DNA of 64,000 bases from Niveispirillum cyanobacteriorum (GCF_002868735.1 NZ_CP025611.1:171001-235000), one strand, 5' to 3'. Counted from the first letter of the stretch, positions 44,782 through 54,154 are shown. The notes: generated from the sequence alone by a model not told the origin. Made by a program: numbers and translations.

Positions 44782-45084
44782 TTAGCTGACGATCTCGCCG
44801 GTGGCGGCGTTGACCTTCAGCGTGGCAAAGCGGATGCCATCAGCAGACTTCAGTTCCACCAGGAAGACGCCATCCTTTTCCCGCACGTCGCCGACGCGAC
44901 CGAAGCGGTAATTGTTGCTCTTCATCCAGGTCTTGGCGATGTCGCGTGCCTCAGAGCTGGTCACGGGCTCCGTGCGGGTAACGGCGGCCGCAGGCTCCTT
45001 TGCCGCGACCTGTGCGCTGTCGCTGGCATGGGCGGCGGTAACGCCAAGGGCCGCGACAAAGGCGAGGGCGATCAGGGTGCGCAT
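44782..45084 (-). CDS. PepSY-domain periplasmic protein
   Basis: 100 aa. ATG 45084 has GAGG 9 nt upstream and gives a Sec signal peptide (RTLIALAFVAALGVTAAHA). The mature protein has one PepSY-type unit: SSEARDIAKTWMKSNNYRFG, VELKSADGIRFATLKVNAAT and a final GEIVS. PepSY domains often inhibit proteases or act with two-component systems. It is divergent from an OmpR/EnvZ-type pair, a recurrent arrangement in which the regulator controls the PepSY gene. Confidence 0.82.
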   Translation of the reverse strand: MRTLIALAFVAALGVTAAHASDSAQVAAKEPAAAVTRTEPVTSSEARDIAKTWMKSNNYRFGRVGDVREKDGVFLVELKSADGIRFATLKVNAATGEIVS

Positions 45085-45220
45085 TGGTGCTTTCCTCTTC
45101 ATCTCTGACTTCCGGTTGCCGGTTGTTTCCGGCGACAGGCACATCTGAACACCCACGCTTTGCCGTTGCATGACGAGGAAAGGGGCTTTGTGAAACACTC
45201 TGTTTCCAAAGGCCCAGGAC

Positions 45221-45236
45221 GTTACATTGTGGTAAC
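45221..45236. promoter_or_regulatory. Inverted repeat between PepSY and response-regulator genes
   Basis: GTTAC-N6-GTAAC (GTTACATTGTGGTAAC) within the 198-bp divergent promoter region, 47 bp before the regulator start. Position fits a binding site of the adjacent OmpR-type regulator, but the arms are only 5 bp. Confidence 0.35.
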
Positions 45237-45282
45237 AACATGGCCGTCGGCAGCCTGTCTGCCCTTCGATTATGATGACGAC

Positions 45283-46002
45283 ATGACCGAGAGCAGCACC
45301 CACCTCCTGGTCGTCGATGACGACCGTGAAATCCGCGATCTGCTGACGCGCTATCTGACGCGCCATGGCTACCGTGTGACGGCGGCCAAGGACGGGCAGG
45401 AAATGCGCCGCTATCTGGCTGATCGCAATATCGACCTGATCGTCCTGGATCTGATGATGCCGGGCGAGGATGGTCTGTCGCTTTGCCGGGCCGTCCGCGC
45501 CGATGGCGGTCCGCCCGTCGTCATGCTGTCGGCCATGGGGGAGGATGCGGACCGCATCCTGGGCCTGGAGATCGGGGCCGACGATTACCTGCCCAAGCCG
45601 TTCAACCCGCGTGAACTGGTGGCCCGTATCAAGGCCGTGCTGCGTCGGGCCGCGGCCCCGTCGGGTGCCGCACAGGTGACGGCAGGCGCCATCAATTTCG
45701 CGGGCTTCACCCTGGATCAGGCGCAGCGCCGCCTGACCGACGCCAAGGGGGAGGAGGTCACGTTGACCGCCGGTGAGTATGAGCTGCTGGTGGCGCTGGC
45801 CACCCGCCCCCGCCGGGTTCTGTCGCGCGATGACCTGCTGGAGATCACGCGGGGCCGGTCGGCCGGTCCCTTCGACCGGTCCATCGATGTGCAGATCAGC
45901 CGTCTGCGCCGCAAGATCGAGATCGACCCCGCCGAACCGACGATCATCAAGACGGTGCGGTCGGGCGGCTATATCTTCTCACCCGAGGTGCCGGCATCAT
46001 GA
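45283..46002 (+). CDS. OmpR-family response regulator
   Basis: 239 aa. The receiver domain has the acidic pocket VVDDDRE, the phosphoacceptor Asp56 in VLDLMMPGEDG, and the Lys in YLPKPFNPREL. The C-terminal winged helix contains VTLTAGEYELLVALATRPRR and SIDVQISRLRRKIEIDP with GGYIF, diagnostic for the OmpR/PhoB class. ATG 45283 is the family start. It overlaps the kinase gene by 4 bp (ATGA). Closest general resemblance is to OmpR-type regulators paired with EnvZ-like kinases; the stimulus is unknown. Confidence 0.93.
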   Translation: MTESSTHLLVVDDDREIRDLLTRYLTRHGYRVTAAKDGQEMRRYLADRNIDLIVLDLMMPGEDGLSLCRAVRADGGPPVVMLSAMGEDADRILGLEIGADDYLPKPFNPRELVARIKAVLRRAAAPSGAAQVTAGAINFAGFTLDQAQRRLTDAKGEEVTLTAGEYELLVALATRPRRVLSRDDLLEITRGRSAGPFDRSIDVQISRLRRKIEIDPAEPTIIKTVRSGGYIFSPEVPAS

Positions 46003-47318
46003 GGGCGCTCACCGACCGCATGTCTTATTCGATCTTCGCCGTGCTGGTCGGTGGCATCCTGTTGTCCCAGGCCATCGCGCTGGGCCTGTACCGGTCCGAC
46101 CGGGCGGAGGCCGTGGCCGATGCCGAGGGCGGGCAGCTTGCCAATTGTCTGGCCGGATTCGCGCAGGTGATTGAGGAGCAGCCGACCGAGGTGCGCCTGT
46201 CCGTCCTGCGCGGCCTGAAAGAACGCGAACTGACCGTGCGGACGAGTGCCGGCCATACCGTTCTGCTGGACGTTTACGAGAAACAGCCCAAGACGCCGGG
46301 TAAGCCGGAAATGTCGCCGGCCGTCTCCATCCCGCCCTTCGGCCTGCCCGTGCCGCCCCCGCCGCAGCCCAATGTGATCGAGGTGTCGCGGCAGTTGAAG
46401 GACGGAACCTGGATGCGGTTCCATGCGCCCGTGACAGCGACCGATGCCCTGCGCGAACCGGGCTTCATCGCGTCCCTGGGCGGGTCGGCGGCGGTCGCCA
46501 TCCTGCTGTCAGCCTGGGTTCTGGGTTTCACGACCCGGCCTCTGCGCCGGTTCGCGGCGGCAGCCAACCGGCTGGGCATCGACATGAACGCCCCCTCGCT
46601 GGATGAGGCCGGCCCGCGTGAGGTGCGGCTGGCCGCATCGGCCTTCAACAAGATGCAGCGCCGCCTGCGCGCCTTCGTGGAGGATCGTACCCGCATGCTG
46701 GCCGCAGTCAGCCACGATCTGCGCACGCCATTGACCCGCCTGCGCCTGCGCGCCGAATTCATCGATGACGATGTTGTGCGCGACAAGATGCTGGAGGACC
46801 TCTCGGAGATGGAGGCCATGATCGGCTCGACCCTGGCTTTTGCCCGCGACGAGGCCGCCAAGGAAGCTATCGAGCCGTTGGAACTGAACGCACTGCTGGC
46901 CCGGCTGGGTGAGGATATGCGCGACGCCGGCAAGCCGGTGGGCGTAGCGCCGGCCCCCTTCTCCATCCCTATCGTGGGCCGTCGCATGGCGCTGCGCCGC
47001 GCGCTGGGCAACCTCATGGAAAACGCCGTCAAATATGGACAGACGGCACAGGTCGCCCTGGCTGTGACGGGGGAGAATGTTACCATCACCATTGATGATG
47101 AAGGTCCTGGCATCCCCGAAATTGAGTTCGAGAACGTGTTCCGGCCGTTCTTCCGACTGGAGGCGTCGCGATCCCGTGACACGGGCGGCACAGGTCTGGG
47201 CCTGTCGGTCGCCAATGACATCATCCGGGCGCATGGCGGCGAAATCCGTCTGTCGAATCGGCCCGAAGGCGGGTTGCGGGTAATCGTGGTCCTGCCGGTA
47301 GAGCCTGGAGCTACATGA
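45999..47318 (+). CDS. EnvZ-like sensor histidine kinase
   Basis: 439 aa inner-membrane kinase. TM1 (SIFAVLVGGILLSQAIAL), a periplasmic domain of about 120 residues with a Pro-rich end, TM2 (SAAVAILLSAWVLGF), HAMP, then the H box AAVSHDLRTPLTRLRLRAEF (His239), N box NLMENAVKYG, DDEGPGIP, FRPFFRL and GGTGLGLSVAND. It is translated together with the preceding regulator. The likely output includes the divergent PepSY gene; a link to the convergent MipA-type protein is possible but not shown. Confidence 0.93.
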   Translation: MRALTDRMSYSIFAVLVGGILLSQAIALGLYRSDRAEAVADAEGGQLANCLAGFAQVIEEQPTEVRLSVLRGLKERELTVRTSAGHTVLLDVYEKQPKTPGKPEMSPAVSIPPFGLPVPPPPQPNVIEVSRQLKDGTWMRFHAPVTATDALREPGFIASLGGSAAVAILLSAWVLGFTTRPLRRFAAAANRLGIDMNAPSLDEAGPREVRLAASAFNKMQRRLRAFVEDRTRMLAAVSHDLRTPLTRLRLRAEFIDDDVVRDKMLEDLSEMEAMIGSTLAFARDEAAKEAIEPLELNALLARLGEDMRDAGKPVGVAPAPFSIPIVGRRMALRRALGNLMENAVKYGQTAQVALAVTGENVTITIDDEGPGIPEIEFENVFRPFFRLEASRSRDTGGTGLGLSVANDIIRAHGGEIRLSNRPEGGLRVIVVLPVEPGAT

Positions 47319-47323
47319 AGTCA

Positions 47324-47351
47324 AAGGGGCGGGCGCTCTAGCCCGCCCCTT
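47324..47351. terminator. Bidirectional terminator between kinase and MipA genes
   Basis: Perfect 11-bp stem AAGGGGCGGGC/GCCCGCCCCTT around GCTCTA, located between convergent stops (47318 and 47359). The minus-strand side is followed by TTTGACTT, a modest U tract. Confidence 0.7.
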
Positions 47352-47358
47352 ACCGACG

Positions 47359-48186
47359 TCAGAACGTGTAGGACAGGCCCAGACCACCCATGAACTGGTC
47401 CCGGCTGCCATTATCCTTCACGAACGGGCTGTCTGCTGCGTCGCCCAGCAGGCGGGAATAGCCGGCGAAGCCCGTAACCGACCAGTTTTCATCCAGCGGA
47501 TGGATCATGATGGCCGTCAGTCCGGCATTCTTGAACCCGGCATCGGCCTTGTACCCCGTGCGCGACCCCGGCAGGACAAGCTGCGTCGGCCCGGTGGGCG
47601 CCAGGCGGTCCACGGTCGTGCTGAAATAGGAGTTCATGTAATCGTCGCTGGCCCAGGTCAGCGACGGGCCGATCATCAGCATGGTGCGTCCGAACGGGTT
47701 GAGCATCCAGGTGGCCGACAGCGTCGCCTCAGTACCCTTGTGCCCGTCACCCAGAAGATCGGTGCCGACATCGACCGAAAGCATCAGCTGATCAACCGTG
47801 TATTCCGCGAAGATATGACCTACCGCTGTGTCGCCGACATTGCGGTAACCCCGCAGGGCCACGTCCTTCTTCGACTTGCGCCCGCCATCGAACGCGACCG
47901 AAGCACCCAGCGTCAGGTTATCGGTGCTGATCAGATTGGCACCCAGCCCCTGACGGGACAGGAAGAACCGGTCATAGGTGATCTCGATATCAGGAACAGG
48001 CCGGACCTTATAGCTGTCGGAACCTTCATATTCCGGCATCACGAAACCGAACGTGCCCAACCGCACGTACCAGCCATCATCATCGGACGCGGGCCGCTGG
48101 GCCAGGGCGCCCGAAGCACAGGTGAGCGAAAGCAGGGCGGACATGGCTGCCACCATGCGCAACCGCCCGGTCGAACGGGTGTTCAT
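47359..48186 (-). CDS. MipA/OmpV-family outer-membrane protein
   Basis: 275 aa. Signal peptide ends near GALAQ. The mature protein is an outer-membrane beta-barrel with the family opening GWYVRLGTFGFVMPEYEGSD and RPVPDIEITYDRFFLS, and a C-terminal GGLGLSYTF ending in Phe, which suits BAM-dependent insertion. MipA in E. coli scaffolds peptidoglycan enzymes; other members are induced in antibiotic or osmotic stress. GGAGAG precedes the ATG. It is convergent with the EnvZ-like kinase. Confidence 0.9.
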   Translation of the reverse strand: MNTRSTGRLRMVAAMSALLSLTCASGALAQRPASDDDGWYVRLGTFGFVMPEYEGSDSYKVRPVPDIEITYDRFFLSRQGLGANLISTDNLTLGASVAFDGGRKSKKDVALRGYRNVGDTAVGHIFAEYTVDQLMLSVDVGTDLLGDGHKGTEATLSATWMLNPFGRTMLMIGPSLTWASDDYMNSYFSTTVDRLAPTGPTQLVLPGSRTGYKADAGFKNAGLTAIMIHPLDENWSVTGFAGYSRLLGDAADSPFVKDNGSRDQFMGGLGLSYTF

Positions 48187-48470
48187 TGTTTTCTCTCCGA
48201 TCCATGAAGCGGCACCGGCCCGTTGCCCCAGCCATCGCCGCGCCGGCACTGTGACAAAGCGCGCAAGCGGCAGATGTGACGGGCATCACCGAAATGAACA
48301 ACGCTCAAAATATTCATCTTTGCTCTTTCGGTGATGTTTCCCCGGTTCCCAGCAGAGAGTTAAGCCGATAAACTGCCCGTCAATGTCGCTTGCGACTTTT
48401 CGTGTGACCAGGGCGGCCGAAGAAGCCTCTCAGCGACAAGGACGCTGCCGCCTGCCGGAGTTCAGGGACC

Positions 48471-49652
48471 ATGCCCATCATCAACCGTATCGCCGATTTC
48501 CACGCCGACATGACCGCGTGGCGCCACCATATCCATGAGAATCCCGAAACCGCGTTCGAGGAGTTCAAAACTTCCGATTTCGTGGCGGAGAAGTTGACGA
48601 CCTTCGGGATCGAGGTGCATCGCGGTATTGCGGGTACGGGTCTGGTCGGTGTGCTGCATGGTAAGGACGGCCCGAATGGCAAATCCATCGGTCTGCGCGC
48701 CGACATGGACGCGCTGAACATGGATGAGGGCAACACCTTTGCCCATGCCAGCAAGATCCCCGGAAAGATGCATGGCTGCGGCCATGACGGCCACACGACC
48801 ATGCTGCTTGGGGCTGCCCGGTATCTGTCGGAGACGCGCAATTTCAGCGGTACCGTCAATTTCATCTTCCAGCCCGCTGAAGAGGGCGCCGGTGGTGGCC
48901 GCCGCATGGTGGAGGAGGGGCTGTTCGACCGATTCCCCTGCGACATGATCTTCGGCATGCATAATTGGCCGGACCTGCCGCCTGGCGAGATGGTGGTGAA
49001 GGCCGGCCCGATTATGGCCGGCGCCGATCAGTTCGAAATCCGCGTGGCCGGCAAGGGCGGTCACGCCGCCCTCCCGCACCATGCCATCGACCCGGTGGTT
49101 ATCGCTGCCCATATCGTGACGGCCACGCAGACCATCGTCAGCCGCAATGTCAGCCCCATTGAAAGCGGTGTCATCTCTATCACCCAGATCCATGCGGGCA
49201 GCGCCTATAATGTCATCCCGCAGGAAGTGATCATGCGCGGCACCGTCCGCGCACTGAGCCATGAGGTGCGCGACCAGCTGGAAAACGGTCTGCGCCGCAT
49301 CGTGGAAACGCTGCCGGTGGCTTTTGGGTCCAGCGCCACGCTGACCTATCGCCGTGGCTATCCGCCCACGGTCAATCATGAGGGCGCGCCCACCAATCTG
49401 GCGGCCCGCGTCGCGGCTGAACTGGTCGGCGCCGACAAGGTTTATGACAATGTCGGCCCCAGCATGGGGGCGGAGGATTTCGCCTTTATGCTGCAGGAGC
49501 GTCCGGGCTGTTACGTCTGGATGGGCCAGGGTGGGGCGGCGCTTGGCTGCCTGCTGCACAACCCGGCCTATGATTTCAATGATGAGATCCTGCCGCTGGG
49601 CACCAGCTACTGGGCAAAGCTGGTGGAAACGGCGCTGCCGGTGGCGGCGTGA
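48471..49652 (+). CDS. M20 family metal-dependent amidohydrolase (hippurate/N-acyl-amino-acid hydrolase-like)
   Basis: 393 aa cytoplasmic dizinc peptidase-family enzyme (M20D). Motifs: RADMDALNMDE, HGCGHDGHTTMLLGAARYL (metal ligands), FQPAEEGAGGGRRMVEEGLF (catalytic Glu pair), GKGGHAALPHHAIDP from the dimerisation domain, and GAEDFAFMLQERPG. Members split N-acyl amino acids, hippurate or indole-acetyl conjugates; the substrate is not evident here. The ATG 48471 gives the usual N-terminus. A lipoprotein gene follows 4 bp later. Confidence 0.93.
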   Translation: MPIINRIADFHADMTAWRHHIHENPETAFEEFKTSDFVAEKLTTFGIEVHRGIAGTGLVGVLHGKDGPNGKSIGLRADMDALNMDEGNTFAHASKIPGKMHGCGHDGHTTMLLGAARYLSETRNFSGTVNFIFQPAEEGAGGGRRMVEEGLFDRFPCDMIFGMHNWPDLPPGEMVVKAGPIMAGADQFEIRVAGKGGHAALPHHAIDPVVIAAHIVTATQTIVSRNVSPIESGVISITQIHAGSAYNVIPQEVIMRGTVRALSHEVRDQLENGLRRIVETLPVAFGSSATLTYRRGYPPTVNHEGAPTNLAARVAAELVGADKVYDNVGPSMGAEDFAFMLQERPGCYVWMGQGGAALGCLLHNPAYDFNDEILPLGTSYWAKLVETALPVAA

Positions 49653-49656
49653 GGCC

Positions 49657-50184
49657 ATGATGCGGTGGATCGACGGGAAGGCCAGGGCGGCGCTGACCGT
49701 TCTGGCTGTGGCGATGCCGCTGGCCCTTGCCGGGTGCGGCGGCGGGGCCGGGGCGTGGCTGGCAGGCGAAACGGCGGGTGCGGTATCCGGCATGTCTGGC
49801 GATGCACCGCCGCCCCTGGCCGCGCGTGCCATGTGGCGGGCAGAAAACGCCCGTGCGCAGTCGCAATCCTTCCTGGCGGCCCGCAATGATGCGGAATGGA
49901 CGGCCCTATGGGATCTGGCAGGCCGGTCGCCGCCCGGTCGCCTGCCGCCGGATCAGATGGCGCTGGGCGTGTTCTTGGGCACGCGCACGACCACCGGCTA
50001 TTCCGTCGATATCCTGCGTCTGCGCCCCGAACGGCGCGACGGGCAGCGTGACCGGCTGGTGGTGGAGTATCGGGAGGTAACACCACCCGATGGCCTGATC
50101 ACGGCGCAGGTCCTGACCAGCCCCTATGCCATCATCCTGGTCGACCGCAGCGACGCGGCGGTGCGGTACAACCGGATGCCGTAA
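49657..50184 (+). CDS. PrcB-like domain lipoprotein
   Basis: 175 aa (ATG 49657, or ATG 49660). The N-terminus has a lipoprotein signal peptide with lipobox LAGC (VAMPLALAGC), predicting a lipid-anchored envelope protein. The C-terminal half, with GTRTTTGYSVDILRLRPE, a VEYREVTPPDGLITAQVLTS strand pair and PYAIILVDR, fits the PrcB C-terminal domain known from treponemal dentilisin accessory protein and many lipoproteins. It is in an operon with the upstream amidohydrolase. No function is assigned beyond envelope location. Confidence 0.75.
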   Translation: MMRWIDGKARAALTVLAVAMPLALAGCGGGAGAWLAGETAGAVSGMSGDAPPPLAARAMWRAENARAQSQSFLAARNDAEWTALWDLAGRSPPGRLPPDQMALGVFLGTRTTTGYSVDILRLRPERRDGQRDRLVVEYREVTPPDGLITAQVLTSPYAIILVDRSDAAVRYNRMP

Positions 50185-50204
50185 AGCTGTCCTGGCATCA
50201 CCAC

Positions 50205-51605
50205 TTATTCCCCAGCACCGTCCATCACCACCCGGTTACGCCCACTACGCTTGGCCTGATACAGGGCCGTATCAGCGCGGCGCAGCAAGGCGTCGCCCGA
50301 TTCGGGCTTACCTTCGGCATCCAGTGTCCAATCGGCCAGGGCGACGCCAATGGAGATGGTGACGTCGATCTTGCCCACCGGTGCCGACACCGCAAACGGC
50401 TCCTCCGCGATGCGGCGGCGCAGACGTTCGGCGACAGCAGCGGCCTGATTGCCGTCCGTGTCGGGCATGATCACCACGAATTCCTCACCCCCCAGGCGGG
50501 CGACAAGGTCGAAATTGCGCAGGTTGCGGCTGGCGCGCTGCGCTACCTCCTTCAACACCTCGTCGCCCACCCCGTGGCCCCAGGTGTCATTGACCACCTT
50601 GAAATGGTCGATATCGAACAGCAGAGCTGACACCGGTTTGTTATTGCCGCCCGACCGGTCCAGCAAGCGGGGTAGGTGGGCCGACAGGTAACGGCGGTTG
50701 AACAGCCCCGTCAGACTGTCAGTCAGCGCCATGGACAGGCTGGCCTCATAATTGGCCCGCAGCTTGTCCTGATAACGCTTACGCCGCACCTGGGTGCGGG
50801 TACGGGCCAGCAGTTCGTTCCGGTCGATGGGCTTGATCAGATAATCATTGGCACCCAGTTCCAGGCCCTTGGCGATCCGGTCCATGTCCGTCTCGTCCGC
50901 AAGCAGCAGGATGGGGATCTGGCGCGTCTTCTCGTGGCTGCGCAGTTGCGAGCAGAGGCGAAGGCCATCCTCCCGCATCAGCGTCAGGGAGATGACGATC
51001 AGCTCAAACTCCTCCGCCAGGGCCAGTTCCAGGCCGCCAGCGCAGGTGTCGGTGTCGGTCACCACGTCGCGGTCGCGGGCCACAGTCTCCACGATCTTGT
51101 CCAGATCAATGGCGCTATCTTCAACCACCAACACCCTGGCGGCCTCCGCCGTCTGCGTATGCACCGAATCGGTGGCGACCAACATGCCCAACTGACCCGA
51201 CGTGCTTTCGCGAAGGCGCCATTCGTCGGTCATCATCTTCAGACGGACCAGGGAACGGACGCGGGCGAAGAGGGCCACGTCGTTGACGGGCTTGGTCAGG
51301 AAGTCATCGGCCCCCGCCTCCAGCCCGCGCACGCGGTCGGATGCGTCGGACAGGGCGGTCACCATGACGACGGGAATGTGCATAATGGCCGGGTCGGCGC
51401 GGATTTTCTCGCACACCTCGAACCCGTCCATGCCAGGCATCATCACGTCCAGCAGCACGATGTCGGGGTGCTGGGCATGAATACGCTCCAGGGCTTCCGG
51501 CCCTGAATTGGCGGTGACGACGTCGAAATATTCCCTGGTCAGCTTGGCTGCCAGTAGCTTCACATTGGGTAGAACGTCATCAACGACAAGGACCCGAGCC
51601 GACAT
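50205..51605 (-). CDS. pleD: PleD diguanylate cyclase response regulator (REC-REC-GGDEF)
   Basis: 466 aa c-di-GMP synthase. REC1 (residues 1-125) has the full acidic pocket (DD9-10), Asp53 and Lys in [11 protein letters not shown]2 (about 158-275) has DYLIKP but Ser at the phosphoacceptor site (LIVISLTL), as expected for PleD's dimerisation adaptor. The GGDEF domain (about 295-460) has [11 protein letters not shown] and, five residues ahead, RNFD, a product-inhibition I-site (RxxD). In Caulobacter PleD drives swarmer-to-stalked transition. It follows divK by 35 bp on the same strand. Confidence 0.95.
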   Translation of the reverse strand: MSARVLVVDDVLPNVKLLAAKLTREYFDVVTANSGPEALERIHAQHPDIVLLDVMMPGMDGFEVCEKIRADPAIMHIPVVMVTALSDASDRVRGLEAGADDFLTKPVNDVALFARVRSLVRLKMMTDEWRLRESTSGQLGMLVATDSVHTQTAEAARVLVVEDSAIDLDKIVETVARDRDVVTDTDTCAGGLELALAEEFELIVISLTLMREDGLRLCSQLRSHEKTRQIPILLLADETDMDRIAKGLELGANDYLIKPIDRNELLARTRTQVRRKRYQDKLRANYEASLSMALTDSLTGLFNRRYLSAHLPRLLDRSGGNNKPVSALLFDIDHFKVVNDTWGHGVGDEVLKEVAQRASRNLRNFDLVARLGGEEFVVIMPDTDGNQAAAVAERLRRRIAEEPFAVSAPVGKIDVTISIGVALADWTLDAEGKPESGDALLRRADTALYQAKRSGRNRVVMDGAGE

Positions 51606-51640
51606 GGTTCACACACCCACCGGCCTGGTCTTCCAAGCCG

Positions 51641-52045
51641 TCAAAGGAAACGTTGCACCGTCTGGAGAAACTTCGCGACGGAGATTGGCTTGGCGATGTA
51701 ATCCTCGCAACCACCTTCGCGGATTTTCTCCTCATCCCCCTTCATGGCGAAGGCGGTGACGGCGACCACTGGGATCGCCTTCAGATCATCATCTTCCTTC
51801 AACCACTTGGTAACCTCAAGCCCGGATACCTCGGGAAGCTGTATATCCATGAGGATAAGGTCGGGGCGATGCAGCCGCGCCATGCGCAGCGCCTCCATCC
51901 CATCCTTGGTCTGCAATGTCGCATAGCCGTGCGCTTCCAGCAGATCGTGGAAGAGCTTCATATTCAGCTCATTATCCTCCACGATCAGCACGCGCCGGGG
52001 ACGCGGTGCGGTCGCGTCTTCACCCTGGACATTGTCAACACTCAT
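51641..52045 (-). CDS. divK: DivK single-domain response regulator
   Basis: 134 aa, a single receiver with the phosphoacceptor Asp67 in [20 protein letters not shown], acidic residues in VEDNELN and the conserved [20 protein letters not shown], almost identical to Caulobacter DivK. In alphaproteobacteria DivK controls the DivJ/PleC/DivL-CtrA circuit and cell polarity. ATG 52045 has GGAG 9 nt upstream; an extension to 52081 is unlikely. It forms an operon with pleD. A near-consensus CtrA site is 61 bp upstream. Confidence 0.96.
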   Translation of the reverse strand: MSVDNVQGEDATAPRPRRVLIVEDNELNMKLFHDLLEAHGYATLQTKDGMEALRMARLHRPDLILMDIQLPEVSGLEVTKWLKEDDDLKAIPVVAVTAFAMKGDEEKIREGGCEDYIAKPISVAKFLQTVQRFL

Positions 52046-52105
52046 CGGCACGGCTCCGCCTTCCTTACGCTCACAGGGCATGATGCCATTAGACTGCGAC
52101 AGTTC

Positions 52106-52120
52106 TTAACCATTCGTTAC
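52106..52120 (-). promoter_or_regulatory. Candidate CtrA-binding site upstream of divK
   Basis: TTAA-N7-TTAC (TTAACCATTCGTTAC) is one mismatch from the CtrA consensus TTAA-N7-TTAA. It lies between divergent divK and dinB. divK is a CtrA-linked gene in Caulobacter, which makes the position meaningful, but short motifs occur by chance. Confidence 0.4.
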
Positions 52121-52138
52121 CATCTGACATCATCCACC

Positions 52139-53470
52139 ATGCCAGCAGACCCGCCAACCCCCGTTTCCAGCCAGAGACCGGATGCCCTGTGCCGCGATTG
52201 CGGGCAGGCGCAGATGGCGGCCCGCCGCTGTGATGCCTGCGGGTCGGTGCGGGTGGTGAAGCATGCGGAACTGCATAGCCTTTCCATTGCCCATATCGAT
52301 TGCGACGCCTTCTATGCCAGCGTGGAAAAGCGGGACCGACCGGAACTGGCCGATGAGCCGGTGATCGTCGGGGGCGGGCATCGCGGGGTCGTGTCCGCCT
52401 GCTGCTATATCGCGCGGCTTTATGGCGTGCGCTCCGCCATGCCGATGTTCAAGGCCTTACAGCTTTGCCCGCAGGCGACCGTCATCAAGCCCGACATGCG
52501 CAAATATGTAACGGTCGGGCGTGATGTGCGGGTCCTGATGCAGGAGACGACGCCGCTGGTGGAGGCCATCTCCATCGATGAGGCATTTTTGGACCTTACG
52601 GGTACCGAGTTGCTGCATGGCGGCAGCCCGGCGCGCACCCTGGTCCGGCTGGTGCGGCGGATTGAGACGGAGATCGGGGTGACCGCCTCCATCGGCCTGT
52701 CCTACAACAAGTTCCTGGCCAAGCTGGCCAGCGACCTGGATAAGCCGCGCGGATTCGCCATCATCGGCAAGGCAGAGACCCTGTCCTTTCTGGCCCCCCG
52801 ACCCGTGGGCATGATCTGGGGCGTGGGCAAAGCGCTGGCCACCAAGATGGAGGGGGAGGGTATCCGCACCATCGGCCAGATTCGCGAAATGGAGATGAAG
52901 GAACTGGTGCGCCGTTATGGCTCCATGGGCATGCGGCTCTACCATTTCTCCCGCGGGCAGGATGATCGCCGCGTCACCCCGCACAGCCCGATGAAAAGCA
53001 TCTCCTCTGAAACCACCTTCAACACCGATCTGTCGGCGCTGGAGGACTTGGAGCGGGAGTTATGGCCGCTGGCGGAGAAGGTGTCGAAACGGATGAAGGC
53101 CGGGGAGCATGCTGGCCTGACGGTCACGCTGAAGCTGAAGACACCGGATTTCAAGCTGATCACCCGTAACCAGCGTCTGACATCCCCAACGCAACTGGCC
53201 GACCGCATCTTCCGCACGGGACGTGACCTGCTGCGGGCTGAATGCGATGGGCGGCGGTTCCGGTTGTTGGGAATCGGTTGCCATGACCTCACCGACCCGC
53301 GTGATGCCGACCCGCCGGATCTGGCCGATCCCGGACAGCTTCAACGGGCCAAGGTGGAACGCGCCATTGATACCGTGCGGGCCAAGCTGGGCGGTCGGGC
53401 GATCTCCAAGGGGCGCGGATTGCCCGCAGCCGGCGGAAAGGCTGGGCGGGAGCCGGTTGAAGGGACCTGA
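52139..53470 (+). CDS. dinB: DNA polymerase IV (Y-family) with N-terminal zinc ribbon
   Basis: Translesion polymerase of 443 aa. The palm active site is [14 protein letters not shown] (Asp54, first metal ligand) and [11 protein letters not shown] (Asp-Glu). The little-finger domain runs from about residue 290. An N-terminal extension has two CxxC pairs (Cys18/Cys21 and Cys31/Cys34), a zinc ribbon common in alphaproteobacterial DinB but absent in E. coli. The start ATG 52139 has no strong ribosome-binding site. No LexA box was recognised. The gene is divergent from divK and ends directly against the convergent porin gene. Its C-terminus lacks an obvious QLxLF clamp motif. Confidence 0.93.
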   Translation: MPADPPTPVSSQRPDALCRDCGQAQMAARRCDACGSVRVVKHAELHSLSIAHIDCDAFYASVEKRDRPELADEPVIVGGGHRGVVSACCYIARLYGVRSAMPMFKALQLCPQATVIKPDMRKYVTVGRDVRVLMQETTPLVEAISIDEAFLDLTGTELLHGGSPARTLVRLVRRIETEIGVTASIGLSYNKFLAKLASDLDKPRGFAIIGKAETLSFLAPRPVGMIWGVGKALATKMEGEGIRTIGQIREMEMKELVRRYGSMGMRLYHFSRGQDDRRVTPHSPMKSISSETTFNTDLSALEDLERELWPLAEKVSKRMKAGEHAGLTVTLKLKTPDFKLITRNQRLTSPTQLADRIFRTGRDLLRAECDGRRFRLLGIGCHDLTDPRDADPPDLADPGQLQRAKVERAIDTVRAKLGGRAISKGRGLPAAGGKAGREPVEGT

Positions 53471-54100
53471 CTACTTGCCGAAGGTGAAGCGTACGCCGGC
53501 CAGCGCTGACCAGGTCTGGGCCGTGCCGTGCGTTGCAAAATCATCGGTGGCGGTAAAGCTGGGCTCCCCACCACGCACGTAGCGGCCATCGGCAAAGAAG
53601 GAGAAGCTGCCGCTGACCGGCACCGACAGGCCGACCACGCCCTGATAGGCAAAGCTATCGGCGCGGGCGTCGGAATAGCCCATGGCCAGCCGTTCGGCCT
53701 CCGTCCGGGTCCAGCCCATGCCGATCCCGACATAGGGTGTCAGCCAGTCAGTGACCTTCATATTGACGCGAGCATTGGCCATGGTGCCCGGCGATCCGAT
53801 AGCGCCATCGACGCTGGGCGCCGTCAGCAAAGCCGAATCGCGGTCGCGATAGGCATATTCCAGTTCCAGCCGGAAGCTTTCCATCGGATGCCAGTCAGTG
53901 CCGGCGGTCAGGCCCGGATTGGCGTTACCCAATCCATAGGTAGTGGCGTTACCCGCCGCACCACCAACATAGCGCCCAGACAATCCCTGAAGATACGCGC
54001 TGGGCAGTTCGGAATCGGCCGCGCCCGCATCCTGCGCCAGGGCAGGGGCGGTGACGAGGCCGAAACAAACGGCGAAAAGGGCGGTCTTCAGCGACTTCAT
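53471..54100 (-). CDS. Outer-membrane beta-barrel protein (opacity/OmpW-like)
   Basis: 209 aa with a signal peptide (MKSLKTALFAVCFGLVTAPALA). The mature part is made of alternating hydrophobic strands, includes WLTPYVGIGMGWTRTEA and FSFFADGRYVRGGEP, and ends AGVRFTFGK, typical of eight-stranded porin-like barrels. Terminal Lys replaces the usual terminal Phe. The stop directly follows the convergent dinB stop. Function probably structural; ligand unknown. Confidence 0.78.
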   Translation of the reverse strand: MKSLKTALFAVCFGLVTAPALAQDAGAADSELPSAYLQGLSGRYVGGAAGNATTYGLGNANPGLTAGTDWHPMESFRLELEYAYRDRDSALLTAPSVDGAIGSPGTMANARVNMKVTDWLTPYVGIGMGWTRTEAERLAMGYSDARADSFAYQGVVGLSVPVSGSFSFFADGRYVRGGEPSFTATDDFATHGTAQTWSALAGVRFTFGK

Positions 54101-54154
54101 GACATCAACTCCGGACCCTTCACTAATAGCCGAGGTCGCATTTGCTGTCATGTC

